Source: Mrakia gelida (lineage: Eukaryota > Basidiomycota > Tremellomycetes > Cystofilobasidiales > Mrakiaceae). From it: DNA of 64,000 nucleotides. The position numbers and the translations under genes were made by a program. Below, one piece after another: positions 1 to 11,565 of the stretch. The DNA is taken from the NCBI GenBank assembly GCA_024345305.1, contig BRON01000007.1, forward strand, positions 1,240,001-1,304,000, written 5' to 3'. The notes beneath the pieces are model-generated. The model was not told where the DNA came from. It saw nothing but the letters and a program-made list of their open reading frames with translations, and did not search any database. The stretch's first letter is position 1. Each line of letters begins with the position of its first letter.

Positions 1-2328
1 GAGGAGTTGAGCTGCTGTTGCTGCTGTTGGTGAGCCCTCTGCGCCTGAGGAGGGGTGGCTGTCTTGGATCCTGACGAGCCGGTCGCAGAAGATTTGGAGG
101 GTGAGTTGGAGGGCGAGGAGGCAGTGACGGAGGGAGCTGAGGTAGCGTTGGTGGGAGGATGATGAGGAGGAGGGGTTCGAGATCGATCGGTTGGGAGATG
201 GTTGATCTCGTCTATGGAGACGGAGGAGCGGTGGGAGGAGAAGGAGTTTCGTGGGAGGAGGTAGGAAGGCGTTTGGGCGGAGGGGTTGTTGATCCACGCT
301 GAGGAGGCTCCTTCGGGCGTGATTCGGTAGATGACTTTGTCCGAGGCTCTGAAGTCGGCCTGCAAATGGAACGAAGAGAGGAACAAGGGAGAAAGAGAGG
401 TCAGCGATGGGAAGGGAAGAGAGAGTCGAAACGACAACGAGAAGGACGAAGAGGCGACGCGACTTCGAAACGACAACACTCACATCTCGTTCTCCCTTAT
501 CTCTCAATCGACAGATGATCTCCCCAGCCTTCATCTTCAACGTCGACGCTCCATCCACAGGCGCGATCAAACCCATCCTAACCCAATGAGCACACATCGT
601 CGAAGCCTCCTCGATCCCATGAACGCTCGTGAAGTCTTCCAACCAATCAACCGCGCTCATGCTCGTGAACGAGTAGTCCGACCCGGTCTGGGCATGCCTC
701 CTGAGCGTCACTCCAGGAGGAGGAACGTACTCCATGTCTCCAAACTCGTCCTCGAGGTTCAGCCTGATCGAGATCTCCGAGGAGATGCTGGATCGTCGAG
801 CGGCGTTGTGTTGTTGTTGCTGCTGCTGTTGTTGAGCTTGAGGTTGAGCGTGACCCTTCTGAGCGAGAGTGAGAGCTCGAGCTCCTCGGAACTTGCGAGC
901 GACGGGGAGGGCAGTGACGTTGGTGAGGGAGGTTTGGCTCGCGGAGACGAAGGAGGCGGGAGGAGTGAGTCCTGCAAAACGACGGAAGACTGCAAGAGAA
1001 GGAGGTCAGCGTTCGTTCGTTCCTCGTCATTCTAAGGAGAGAAGCAAGGAAGGAAACATGACTCACCATCCTCGATCAGGGAACGATGAGTGAAGTCGAG
1101 GGAGTCGTCAAGCGATCGTCGAGGGAGGTAGAGGATCGGTTTGGAAGACGCGAACGGCGAGCTCGCGCAGAGAGCGACGAGATGAGGAGCGTGGATGTTG
1201 TTGGATTTGATGAAGCGAGCGAGGCTACAGCATCAAGCAACGAAAGGTGTCAGTCGAGGGAGAAGCGAGAAACGAGGGCGATGAAGGAGACGAGAGAGAC
1301 GAGAGAGAGGGAAGAACGAACACGTCGAGACCTTTGGGCGTCAGAACCCAGATCGATCGATCCTTGAAGACAGAGATGGACATGTCCGCTGCGTTCTCCT
1401 GCAAGCAGCCAAAAACAAGAAGCAAAAGACGTGATCTAGTCAGCTTCGAAGCGAAGAGAGCAACGAGCGAGCGAGCTAGAGCAAACCAAACCAAACTCAC
1501 GAACAACTTCGCCTCGAGCATCTGACTGAGGATCCCCTTCGCAGCGTCCTTGTTCATCGAGAAGCTCGTAGTCGTAGTGACCGTCTTGACTCTGGATCTC
1601 TCGTTAGGATCGATCGATCTAGTAGACTGAGAGAACTTGAGCGAGCTGATGTTGGCGATCCCTTCGTCTCTGGGAGAGAGAAACGAGCAACGAGCGAGGT
1701 CAGCTTTCGTTCGCTGAGTTTGGTATTCGGAAGACAAGAGAGTGAGGGTTAAGAGGGAAAGAGACGTACGAAGTGAAGGAGTTGGGGTACATCTTGAAGA
1801 ACTGCCTGTTGGTCTTGAGGGTGAGGGAGACGATGAGGGTCGAGTAGAGATCGTGGATGTGCTGATCAGGACGACAACGACAGCGGCGAGCGACAAGAAG
1901 AGAGATCGAGGAGGAAAGGAGAGAGAGGCGAGCAGGGTCAGCTTCAAGTCTATACGAAAGAAGAGGTCCCGGAGCTCATGAGGAAGAAGGAGAGGAGGAG
2001 GCTCGAGCTCATCCCTTGGGAAGAAGGTGAAGAGAGGGAGGTGGCGAGCGAGATGATCTCCTCCCTCGCTCGTGTGCCTCCCTCTCATCTTCGTTCCCTC
2101 TCTCTTCCCTCCTGAAAATCTTCACCCTACCCACCATCCCAGCGCATCCTTGCTTCCTCCTCCCACGCGCCTCCTTCATCGCTCTTCCTCCTCCTCCTTC
2201 CTCCCTCCCTCATCGCTTCTCCCCTCCCTCCCTTCGCAAGCTCACAAACTCACTCGTATGAACAACCTCCCCCCCGTCGTCGTAGGCAGCGTAGTAGGAT
2301 CCGTAGAAGCTTTGGGGAAGTTGGCCAT
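1..2328 (-). CDS. Regulator of G-protein signalling (FlbA/Sst2/Rgs1 type), DEP-domain part, truncated by window edge
   Basis: In fungi this family switches off pheromone or nutrient signalling by stimulating GTP hydrolysis on G-alpha. The minus strand gives at least six exons. A first exon begins at the ATG at 2328 (MANFPK) and splices with phase kept to a segment reading HIHDLYSTLIVSL. Next come the family signature DEGIANISSLKFSQS and TVTTTTSFSMNKDAAKGI, then SIWVLTPKGLDV, together the first DEP-like fold. A second DEP domain (SAVDWLEDF...GIEEASTMCAHWVRMGLI) lies at about 560-670. Two short glutamine runs lie in linkers, near 815 and at the left edge. The C-terminal RGS catalytic domain must lie beyond position 1. 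The first intron would be about 390 nt, long for this window, so a missed small exon near 1990-2090 or another start is possible. The family call rests on the DEP signatures and is strong. Confidence 0.82.
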
Positions 2329-3080
2329 AGTCGTGCGTTCGATCTTGTTCTCTCCTCACTTGAAGGTGGTGGTTGGGAGGGAGAAGAGACGAAAGGAAGG
2401 GCCGAGCAACCAGGGCAGGGACGGTTGATCGCGAGGGGCTCAGGCACGAGTCCAAGGCACGGCTTGCCCAGGTGAAAACGTGTGAAAGGCGTGCGAGAAA
2501 CATGAGAGAAGGAGGTAGGTGCGGCTGAGTTTGGTTGGGCTGGAAGATGGGCTGAGAGGGCGGGAGGGGAGGCGACGCGAGGCAAGGGAGGGAAGGGAGC
2601 AGAAGAAGGGGTTTGGTGAGCTTGGGTCGAAATGAGCTCGAAGGAGGAACACGTGGTTTTTGATCCGCTGGACGGGACGCGACTGATTTTGGGAGAGCCC
2701 GTGTTTTGAGCAGCGTTGCGCGAGGTAGAGGCTGAGCTGATAGAGCGAGGGAGGAGAAAAAAAAGGGTCTGGCTGGATCGCTGGATCTGTCCTTCGTCTC
2801 GTCGTTCCTCGTCTCCTGCCACTCGTCGCATCTTCTTGCTCTCTCCCCTACCTCGTTCCTTTTCAGTTTCTCATCCCATCTCATCACTTCCCCTCCCCAC
2901 CCTCGCTCGCTCCCCAACTCTCAACCCCACCGTCAGCCCTTTCCTTCAGCCATCTGCGAACCCAAAACGAGCCCAAAGCGCGCGTCAGTTCTTGTCTCCT
3001 CCCATCCTCCTTCCCTCTTTCCCTCTCCCCCCCCCTCCCCCCCCCAAAACTCATCCCCTCTCCAAAGTACCAGCCGCGAC
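2329..3080. other. Intergenic, promoter side of the RGS gene
   Basis: About 750 bases lie between the RGS start and the stop codon of the next minus-strand gene. The stretch is purine/pyrimidine biased with CT-rich runs near 2880-3060. I see no coding sequence with conserved character; open frames here are low-complexity Ser/Pro/Arg strings. Confidence 0.5.
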
Positions 3081-4796
3081 TCACTCATAAACAACCGAGA
3101 AATCCTTCCTTCCCTTCCCTCTCGTCTCCCCTGGCACCACCTCCCCTTCCTCGTCGCAGACGTTCTCGTACAGCATGGCAGCTGAGTATCCGAGGGGCAG
3201 GGGTGCACCGAGGGAGGTTGCTGCGTTGAGGGCGAGTTTGATTTCCTGTGAGGGGGCGAGCGAGGGAAGGGTGAGGGGGAAGAAAGGGGGGGGGGGAGGA
3301 CGGCGGGGAGTTGGGGAGGGGGAGGGAGGGAGGGAGGACAAGAGAGGAAGGTGTTAGGTTGGGTTGGGTATGGGAAGAAAGAGAGGGAAGAAGCGATGAC
3401 GCACATTCAACATTTCAGAAGTCGGATGACCTCCGTTGAAGCCGTTGAGGGAGGGAGGGTTGGGTGAGAGGGTTGGGATGGGGGAGTTGGAGGAGGCGGA
3501 CCAGGATTGGGCTGGTGGAGGGAAAAAACGCGAGAACGGGAAGTGGCAGGAGAGAGGTGAGTCAGCGAAGAAAGGTACGGAGCACGGGTGAGGACAAAAG
3601 GTAGGGGAGGGTGGAGAGGCGTGGGCCAGAAGACGCGAGAAACGCACCCGAAGAAGTGTTGATGATGCTCGACAGAACCTTCGAGTCTACTCCGAGCCGA
3701 GATCCGAGAAGGAGCCCTTCTGAGAGGGCGATTTGGTTGATTCCTGTTATCAGGCTGAGGAAGATCGAAGCGAAGCGAAAAGAAAGCGGGAAAGGGGAAG
3801 ACGCGTCGACTCGGTCAGCTCAACCTCGAACATGCGCGCGAGCGAGAAGGAGCAGAGGAAGGTGAACGAACCTGCTGATAAACTTGACGCTCAAACCAGC
3901 TCCTGAAGGTCCACAGTGAGTGATCTTGTTCCCCATGAGCTTGAGGAGAGGTTCAGCCGCTTCGAAAGCGGGTTGGGAGCCTCCGACGAGGAACTGGAGA
4001 CGACCTGATTTGGCGTTGCTGAGACCTGGAGAAGGGAGAGGAAGAACAACGGAAAGGTCAGTGTTCATTTCGTCCTAGATCCGAGTCGATTTCTCGCGAA
4101 AAAGGAAAGTGAACAAGCTCTCGGAAACTGACCTCCAAAAAACGGAGCGTCGACCATGCCCGTCCCTCCGTTGGTCTGCTCTCCCATCTGCCTCGCCACG
4201 CTTCGGAAGACCTCTACGTCGAGCGTCGAAGTGTCGATGAGGAGGGTGTGCATTCCTTTGGGGAGGTGCTCGGAGGGAGGGAAGGACTGTCCCTTGAGCG
4301 TCGTGAGGATCGACTGAGGAGGGAGGAGGTAGGTGGATTGGAGGATGGAGGAGGAGGGGAGGGAAGTGATAAGCGTGGAGGAAAGGGTGGCGGCTCTGGA
4401 AGAGAGGGGCAAAAGAGGAGAGGCGGTCAGCTTGTAGAAGATGGAGGAAGCAGGGGAGGGGAACGAAGAGAGGGAAGGAAGGAAAGGGAAAACGAGTCGA
4501 GCTCAACATTCCTTTCCTTCCCTTTTATCCCTTCCTTGATCTAGGACTCACTCGGCTCCACTCCCAACTCTCTTCACCCTCTTGGCAGTAGCCTCCCCCA
4601 GCCCTCCTCCCATCATCCCGAGTTCGTGCATGAAGACTCCGAACTTTCCATCGTCCTGCTCGACGACGACGAGATCTCCTTCTCGATGCTGGGCGAGTTC
4701 GGTCGAACGGAGGAAGAGGTTCGTCGCCATAGGGGAGGAGAGAGCATTCGGCAAGCCGATGAATGCTAAGGAGGAAGAACGACGAGCGAGGGCCAT
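3081..4796 (-). CDS. 3-hydroxyisobutyrate dehydrogenase-like protein (beta-hydroxyacid dehydrogenase family)
   Basis: Family members oxidise 3-hydroxyisobutyrate in mitochondrial valine breakdown using NAD. The ATG at 4796 gives an Arg/Ser-rich start (MALARRSSSLAFIGLP) that could be a targeting peptide running into the Rossmann strand. Later exons give LLIDTSTLDVEVFRSVA, GMVDAPFFGG, LQFLVGGSQPAFEAAEPLL, HCGPSGAGLSVKFI, GLLLGSRLGVDSKVL, INTSSG and SWSASSNSPIP, in family order. The last exon ends GRKDFSVVYE before TGA at 3083-3081. The lysine that acts in catalysis in this family is kept (GLSVK). The dinucleotide motif, usually GLGNMG, reads GLPNAL, and the usual Asn-Asn after the lysine reads Ser-Ser. 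It may be a diverged paralogue with reduced or altered activity. About six introns; length near the family's usual 300-330 residues. Confidence 0.8.
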
Positions 4797-4995
4797 GGTG
4801 AGAGGAGGGAGAGGAAGAAATGAGGTTGTTGAGCGGAGTCGTGGGTTGCGGGAACAAGGAGGGAGGGAGGGAAGGAAGGTTGAGCTTTCGCTTTTTGACT
4901 GTTTGCTTTCGACGTCCATCTTGCACCCTCTTCCCAACTTCTCATGATCGTCGTGTTCCCCCCTGGGAGCCCGTAAGTCTCTTACCTTCATCTCA
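4797..4995. promoter_or_regulatory. Short divergent promoter
   Basis: Only about 200 bases separate the start of the dehydrogenase gene (-) from the chosen start of the F-box-like gene (+), so the two must share a bidirectional promoter region. No specific operator is recognisable. Confidence 0.5.
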
Positions 4996-6632
4996 ATGAG
5001 AACGAGCGAGAGAATATCGAAGCTGACGCTCTCCTACTCGTCTCACAGAACCTCCAGCTCCTCCTCCCTCGCTCCCGAGATCCTAGACGAGATCGTCTTC
5101 CATCTCGCCGCCAGACTTCCTGAACGCCTCGCTCTCACACCTGAGCTCTGCTCTCTTCCGCTCACTCAACCGTACAAGGACCTCGTCTCGTTCTCGAGGG
5201 TCAACAAGGCGTGCAACGTGAGTCTTCGCTTCTCTCCTCCCTCCCTCGCTCCACGCTTCACCCTGATCTCCCTCGTTCCACCCTTCGTCCTGACGCTACT
5301 CCTCTTCTATCTCGACCATTGCTAATAAAGGCATCTGCGAACCCTCAGCTCTACAGAGTTGTCGTTGTTCACACAGTCCGAGGTTTCCCCAGGAATCACC
5401 GCCACTCCTCCCTTTACGAACTTTTCGTCGCTGCGAGATCTCGACCCAGACTCTTCGAATCCGTCGAGATCTTCGAGTTGGACGCTTCAAACAGCTTCTA
5501 CGACGAGAAGGACCTCAAGGGCACCCTTCGCGTCCTCAACCTCATGCCCAACCTTCGAAGAGTTCGTCTCTTACCCTCCATGCTCGCGTCTACTCTCCTC
5601 GCTTCCCTTCACCCTTCGAGCCGAGTCCTCGCGATCGGAACGCTCATCCCAGAAGATGATGGATCTCTTCGTCTTCGAGGCAAGGAAACGTTGGATGCCC
5701 TTCAGGAGCTCGAGATGGAGATCCTCGAAGCCCAGCGTTCCGACAACGTCAACCCTCCTCCTCCTCTTCCTCCCGTCAAACTTCGTCTCCCTACCTCCCT
5801 CACCTCGTTCAAACTCACGCCCGAGTATGGAACCGGTCCAGACGTCAAGCTTCACGTCATCGGTCACTACCCCAACCTCAGAAAGGTCACCCTCATCGGA
5901 AGCGGACTCGTCGCGTCGAACCTCGAACCCCTCTTCCTCAAAGCTCCCTCCGTCGAACACCTCACCCTCCTCGGAACCGATCTCACCAACGCGCTCAACA
6001 GCTATCATCCCCGAGGAGACGACGATAGGATCGACTTCAGGGACCCGGGACGTCAGGGAGGAGTACCTCCTCCGATTCGACGATCTCCTCCCGGACGTCC
6101 TCTCCTCCTGCTCCCACCTCGTCACCCTCACCATTCTCGACGTCCATCTCCCTCAGGTCCTCGCGTTGAGCCATCCTACCCTTCAAGGCATCATCCTCCA
6201 ATTCGACAACACCCTCGCTCTCATCCAACGAATCGCTCGACACCACGACGACGAGCACCCACGTCGACCTCCGGTTCGAACGAACAGGCTGAGCAGGCTC
6301 GTTGCGGCGCTGGAGGAGTTGGCTGATGAGCACGACGACGAGGAGGAGGAAGAGGAGGAGAAGGAGGTCAAGAAGAGGTTCCTCTCCTCTCCTACCTCGA
6401 GATTGGCGGTCTGTGGAAGTGGCCGAGTTTGCTTTGGGACGAGAGCGACGCGGATGCGTTGTGGAAGTTGACGGTGATGTTGGAGTACTTGGGTTTGGAG
6501 CTGCGAGGGGATTATGGGGAGGTTTGGTCGAAAAAGGTGATGGAGGTTTGGTCGAAAGAGGTGATGGGGGTGGTGCTGAAGGGCTGGGAGGACGCTGTCG
6601 TCAGGAAGGAGGGAGAGAAGAAGAGCGAGTGA
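4996..6632 (+). pseudogene. F-box-like/LRR-type protein, copy 1, with two compensating frame changes
   Basis: Exon 1 (4996-5217) encodes an F-box-like start, LAPEILDEIVFHLAARLP, then YKDLVSFSRVNKACN. Exon 2 begins at 5331 and gives leucine-rich text (RLFESVEIFELDAS, LMPNLRRVRLLPS, YPNLRKVTLIGSG, PSVEHLTLLGTDL). Comparison with the copies at 22.1 and 53.7 kb shows the homologous reading moves to the next frame at about 6040 (REEYLLRFDDLLPDVLSSC, LVTLTILDVHLPQVL). It returns to the first frame at about 6375 (LLSYLEIGGLWKWP, LEYLGLELRGDYG) and ends at TGA 6630-6632. No intron of workable length explains either shift; the first looks like one extra base in the GGACCCGGGAC run. Such proteins usually recruit substrates to SCF ubiquitin ligases. 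It could be a pseudogene, or an intact gene with two assembly indels. Confidence 0.6.
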
Positions 6633-6877
6633 AGTTGGAGGGAGCGACGCGTTTGGCGGCAAGGAGGGGGTACGAGAAGAGCTTTGATTTTCTTACGACC
6701 CCGATTAGCTTATATTAACGACATCCTTCTTCTCTCTCCTTGTCCTCCCGAGCCGCCCAAAGCTCGATCAAGAAAAACACTCAGCATCCGAAACCTCCTC
6801 CTCTCGTTCTCTCGAGCTCGCAGCTCCGAGCTTCCTCAAACAGCCATCACCTCCTCCCCCCTTCCCCTCGTCGCGCG

Positions 6878-9800
6878 ATGCTCGCCGCCGCCTCCTCCTA
6901 CCTGAGTCGTTCAGCTCTCAACACCAACTATACGATCCACAACCCCGCTCAACCTGGTTCCTTCGCTGCTGCTACGGAGGACACCCTCCGTCGAGCGAGG
7001 GAAGCAGCTGAACGAGCGTCTTCGTCGCCAGCGTTTGGACGCTCTCAAACTGGAGGATCAACAACGCCGTTACCTGCTCCAGGGAGCGAGGTCACGCCGT
7101 TCTCGGTGGGGTTGTGGAAGATCGTTAGAGCTACGAATAAGACGACTCATAAGGTGAGGATCTGGGACGAGAGTGAGAGGAGGAGGAGGGAGGACAATCG
7201 AGCTCGCTTGCTTCCTTCCTGTGCTGACGACTTCTCTCCCTCCTTTCTCTCTTCTTTGAACTCGCTTGGGACTTCGTTGGTCGATGGGATAGGTCGTCTC
7301 AGTGTGGATGTTTGAAAAGAAGGCTTTAGAAACGCTCAAGAACGGGAAGGAGCTCGTGCTGGCTGTTCTGAGGAAGGAGGTTAGTGAGCTCGACCCCTCC
7401 CTTCCCTTCCTCCCTCCGTCCCCGTTCATCCTCCGTCTCTCGAGCTCGCACATGCTGACCCACTATCGATGATTCTTTCCACAGGCCACCTCTCTATCGC
7501 GTCTGCGTCATCCCTGCATCCTCGAGATGGTTGAACCTATGGAGGAGACGAGGTCAGTCCTCCGAACACGAGCTCTCCGTCCCTCCCTTCCCTTTTGGCC
7601 TTCATTGAATGAGCTCGTGGGGAATCTTCGAGAGCTGACTTTCTGCGATCTTTGGTTCGATAGATCCGAAATCACCTTCGCCACCGAACCCATCACTTCT
7701 TCCCTCTCTGGAACTCTCGCTTCAGCTCGCCCGGGAGGAGTTTTGGACGGAGTTGACCTCGACGAGACGGAGATTCAAAAGGGAATACTTCAGATCGCTC
7801 ACGGCCTCTCCTTCCTTCACACTCAAGCCAAACTCATCCACAACAACCTCTCTCCTGACGCGATCTACATCAACGCGAAGGGAGACTGGAAGCTCGGAGC
7901 CCTCAACATGACTACCTCGCTGGAGAGCTCGGAAAGGTGGACGTTCCCGGAGTACGATGCGAGGATGCCTGAGTCGGTGCAGGTAAGTCCCGACGAGCGG
8001 TTGAGGCAGTCTCGGATCAGATGATAAGTCTAGTTCGAGTCTAGGTCGAGCTCGACGAATCGAGAAGGGAGGTCGGAGAGAGCAGACGCTGACTTGGTCT
8101 GCGTTTCGTTCTCACAGCGAAAGTTCGACTATATGGGTCAGTCGCCCCTGTCACTCTGATCGATGTGTTTTCTCGTATTCGTGCTGACTGACTTTCACCA
8201 TTTCGTTCCTCTAGATCCCGAGTATGCATTGGACGAACGACTCACAACCGCCTCGGACCTCTACGCTCTCGGATGCGTTCTGTACGCCGTTCACCTAGGA
8301 GGTCGACCTCCTTTCCAGAACCACAACTCCCTCCAGACCCTCCGACAGAACGCGGATCGGTTAGCTCGAGGAGATATTGGGAGCTCGACGGCTATGGCGA
8401 AGCTGGGGAACGATCTGAAAGGTCAGCTTGCATGTCGCGCTCCGTTCTTCCGTTCCCTCCCTTTCGATCTCGCTGATCCTCCTTTTATTTGCCCGCGTGC
8501 AGACTTGTTGTCTCATCTCATCACCCGAACTTCGGCCAACCGACTCTCAGCTCTCACCCTTCCTTCCCAACCCTTCTTCTCGAACCTCGCCATCTCGACC
8601 CTCCTCTTCCTCGATCGGTCGACGTTCAGCTCGAAACCCAAGGAGGAGAAGGCTACCTTCCTCAGAGGACTATTGAGAGTGCTGCCGAACTTCTCGGAGA
8701 GGTTGCGGAAGAGGAAGATCTTGCCTAGTTTGCTAGAGGAGGTGAGTTTGAGAAGTCGCGTCGAGTCAAGAGTTTTCGAGACCACTCTGCGTCTCGCTCG
8801 ACGTTCGCTGACTCCTTGTTTGTTTGCCTTCGCGTTCGTTCATTCTCCAGATGAAGGACCCCTGGCTCCTCCCCTTCCTCCTACCCAACGTCTTCGAGAT
8901 CGCCAAAACTCAGTCGAAGGACGAGTTCAACGCTGCGACCCTGCCCGCTCTTCAACCTCTGTTCGCTCTTACCGACCCACCTCAGAACATGCTCAGTCAG
9001 TCGCACCTCACCTCTCTCCTTTCTCGTGCTCTCTCCCGAACTCCCGAGCTGACCAACCCCCTCGTCCCTCTCGCCACCCAGCTCTCCTCGACAGCCTTCC
9101 GCTCTTCATCGAGAAGACCTCGTCGACCGTCTTCCGAGAACACATCATGCCTCTCATCTACAACTCGCTCGACTCGGAGCATCCGGAGGTGCAGGAACGA
9201 GCGCTCAAGTCCGTGCCTAGCTTGCTGGACGTGCTGGATGTGGGGAGTATTCAGGAGGTATTGTTCGTCAAGGTCGCTGTGAGTTTCCTTCTTCGCTCGT
9301 TCTCGTCGTCTCTCTCTTTGCGCTTGTTGTTGACCCCTCCTCTCCGTTCCTTAGATCCTCTTCACTAAAACTCGAGTCTTGAGTGGTTCGTTCGCCTCGC
9401 CGTTTTCTCGTTCTCATCGTCGCGTCGCCTTCGTTCGTCTGACTGGACTTCGATTCTCGTTCCTTTGCAGTCAAGGTCAAGACGCTGGAGTGCTTCCTTT
9501 CGATGATCAAGGTTCTCGATAAGGTGCGGCTTCTTCCTCTGAAGAATCGAGTTCTCAAGTCGAAGCTGATCTCTTTGAACCATTCGCGTTCGACAGGTCT
9601 CCCTCACTCAAAAGCTCGTTCCTCTGCTCGCGAAGATCAAGACCAAGGAACCTGATGGTGAGTCGTCTCGCATCCTTCGATCGAGTCCTTGTCGACGCCT
9701 CTTACTGACCGCTCGACTGTTTGCGTCGCTCGTGTCCCAGTCATGGTACGTCGCAACAGAACGACTTCGACGCGTCGAGTGATGTCGAGCTGAACTTCCC

Positions 9801-11113
9801 TCCTTCGTTATTCCTTCCTCGTCTCCAGATGGCTACGCTGGGTGAGATGCTCTTCTTCTCCTAGCTCGTCCTCTCTCGCCGCTGACTTTTATATCTCTCT
9901 CGCAGCCGTTCACGAAGCCATGGGAGTCAAGGTCGACCGAGAAGCCGTCGCGACTCTCGTCCTCCCTCAACTTTGGTCGTTCTCGATGGGTCCTCGTGAG
10001 TTCGATCCTCTCGACGAAGATTCTCTTACGAGACTCGAGACTGACCTCATCTAAACTACCCTACAGTGCTCAACGTCGAACAGTTCGGTCGATTCATGGC
10101 GACAATCAAGACCCTTGGTGCTCGAATCGAGCAGGAGCACGCTCAGGTGAGGACGCGTCTCTTTCCTTCGATGTTCAATGCTCGCACTGACCCATTCTTC
10201 CTCGCTTCTTTAGCATCTTCGTGAGAATCATCGGATCCAAAGCCAGACCACTTCCTACGCTTCGAATGGAAACGGTAGCTCGTCGAACGGAGCCGTTCCC
10301 GAGGTCTCGTTCGAATCGCTCGTCAACGGAACGAGTCGAAGTCAAGCTCCTCCTCAGGCTCCCAACGGGGGCATCGCTATCGCGTCTGATCCATGGGGAG
10401 ATGATCCTTGGGACTCGGTACCCGTCGCTGTGAGTCACGTCCTTCGTTCAAGCCCTTCCTTCGAGCTCTCGCTGATCTCGACGCGTCTGTCCGTCTCTCC
10501 TCGACAGGCTACTCCCTCCTTCACCTCTCCTCCACCTCAACAAGTCTACTCTCCACCACCACCTATCCAACCCTCCCCACTCCCTCCTCCTTCGTTCTCT
10601 CGGAACTCCTCGACCTCAACGCACGCAGCTCGAGTCTCCCTCGGAGCTCGTTCCATCCCCTCCTCGACCTTCAACTCAGCGGCCTTCCCAACCCCACCTC
10701 CACCATCTCCTCTGTCCTCCTTCCAACCCCTCTCCCCAACCTCATCCCATCAACCCTCCCTCCCAACTTCCTTCCCAACCCTCTACCCCACCTCGTCCTC
10801 CATCTCCTCCTCTTCTTCCTCATCTCAACAACAACAACCCTCTCGGCCAAACTACAACGTCACCCTCCCACCCATGGTCCCCAAACCCACACCTCTCCCC
10901 ACCTTCGCTCCTCCCCCACCTCCTCAACTCCAGTCCACCAACTCCTTCTCCTCCCCTCCCCTCACACCGAATCGACCTCCTCAACAGGCGGCCAAACCAC
11001 CTCCGGGGTACTCCTTCGGAGTCATGCAGCCTACGAGTACGGCAAAACCAGCTCAGTTTGGATCGGCGGTGAATCAGAAGGCGGTGGCGGATGAGTTCGA
11101 TCCGTTCGCGTGA
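6878..11113 (+). CDS. SCY1-like protein 2 (SCYL2/CVAK104-type) pseudokinase
   Basis: SCYL2 family proteins act on clathrin-coated vesicles at the trans-Golgi and endosomes. The ATG at 6878 opens a protein of roughly 900 residues spread over many exons. The N-terminal kinase-like fold reads FSVGLWKIVRATNKTTHKVS, KNGKELVLAVLRKE and LSRLRHPCILEMVEPMEE. The catalytic loop is HNNLSPDAIYI instead of HRD, and the metal-binding DFG position reads KLGALNM, so both catalytic motifs are lost. A helical HEAT-type region follows (LPLFIEKTSSTVFREHIMPL, HPEVQERALKSVPSLL, LVPLLAKIKTKEPDVM). The tail is Pro/Gln/Ser-rich with DPWGDDPWD near 10390 and a C-terminal EFDPFA. In clathrin adaptors' partners, DPW/DPF motifs bind AP-2 appendages; that role here is inferred. 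Upstream (6633-6877) only a short promoter fits. Confidence 0.88.
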
Positions 11114-11565
11114 GGGAAGGGATGGAGGAAGGGTTGATGATCTTGCGTTGAGGTTTCGGTTTTTACGATCTTGATGAGAAGGGAGACTACGCGTTTTTGA
11201 GTTCGGGAGAAAGAGAAGAAGAGGAGCAGATGTGGAAGTGAAATCCTGATGGACTGGCGGAAGGTCTTTGCCGGGAAGGAGAATAGCGGAAAGGAAACGC
11301 TCGTCCTCGTCTTCGCGTCGTCGAACGAGGAAGCAAGACACGAGTCCTTTCAGAGACCGAGCCTTGGCCTTATCTCCCCCCCGCGTGATTTAACTAATGT
11401 CTTTCGTGAGATCTTCAGACGAGGTAGAAGGGTCCCATCATCAAGATACGCGAGAGTAAGCGAACCAGCTCAAAACGCGACTCGACTGAACTGCGACGTC
11501 CGAACTCCCTTCCCTGCGTACCCACGCGACTCCCGACTTACATCCTAGTGGTTGTCGAAAGTCCG
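11114..11565. other. Intergenic, convergent 3' ends
   Basis: About 450 bases between the SCYL2 stop (+) and the MYND gene stop (-), so both genes end here. It should hold two 3' UTRs and poly(A) sites. Nothing coding is recognisable. Confidence 0.5.

Noticed and set aside
2072..2428. Long plus-strand open frame rich in Ser, Leu and Pro.
   Set aside because: Low-complexity text opposite the RGS first intron; no conserved motif.
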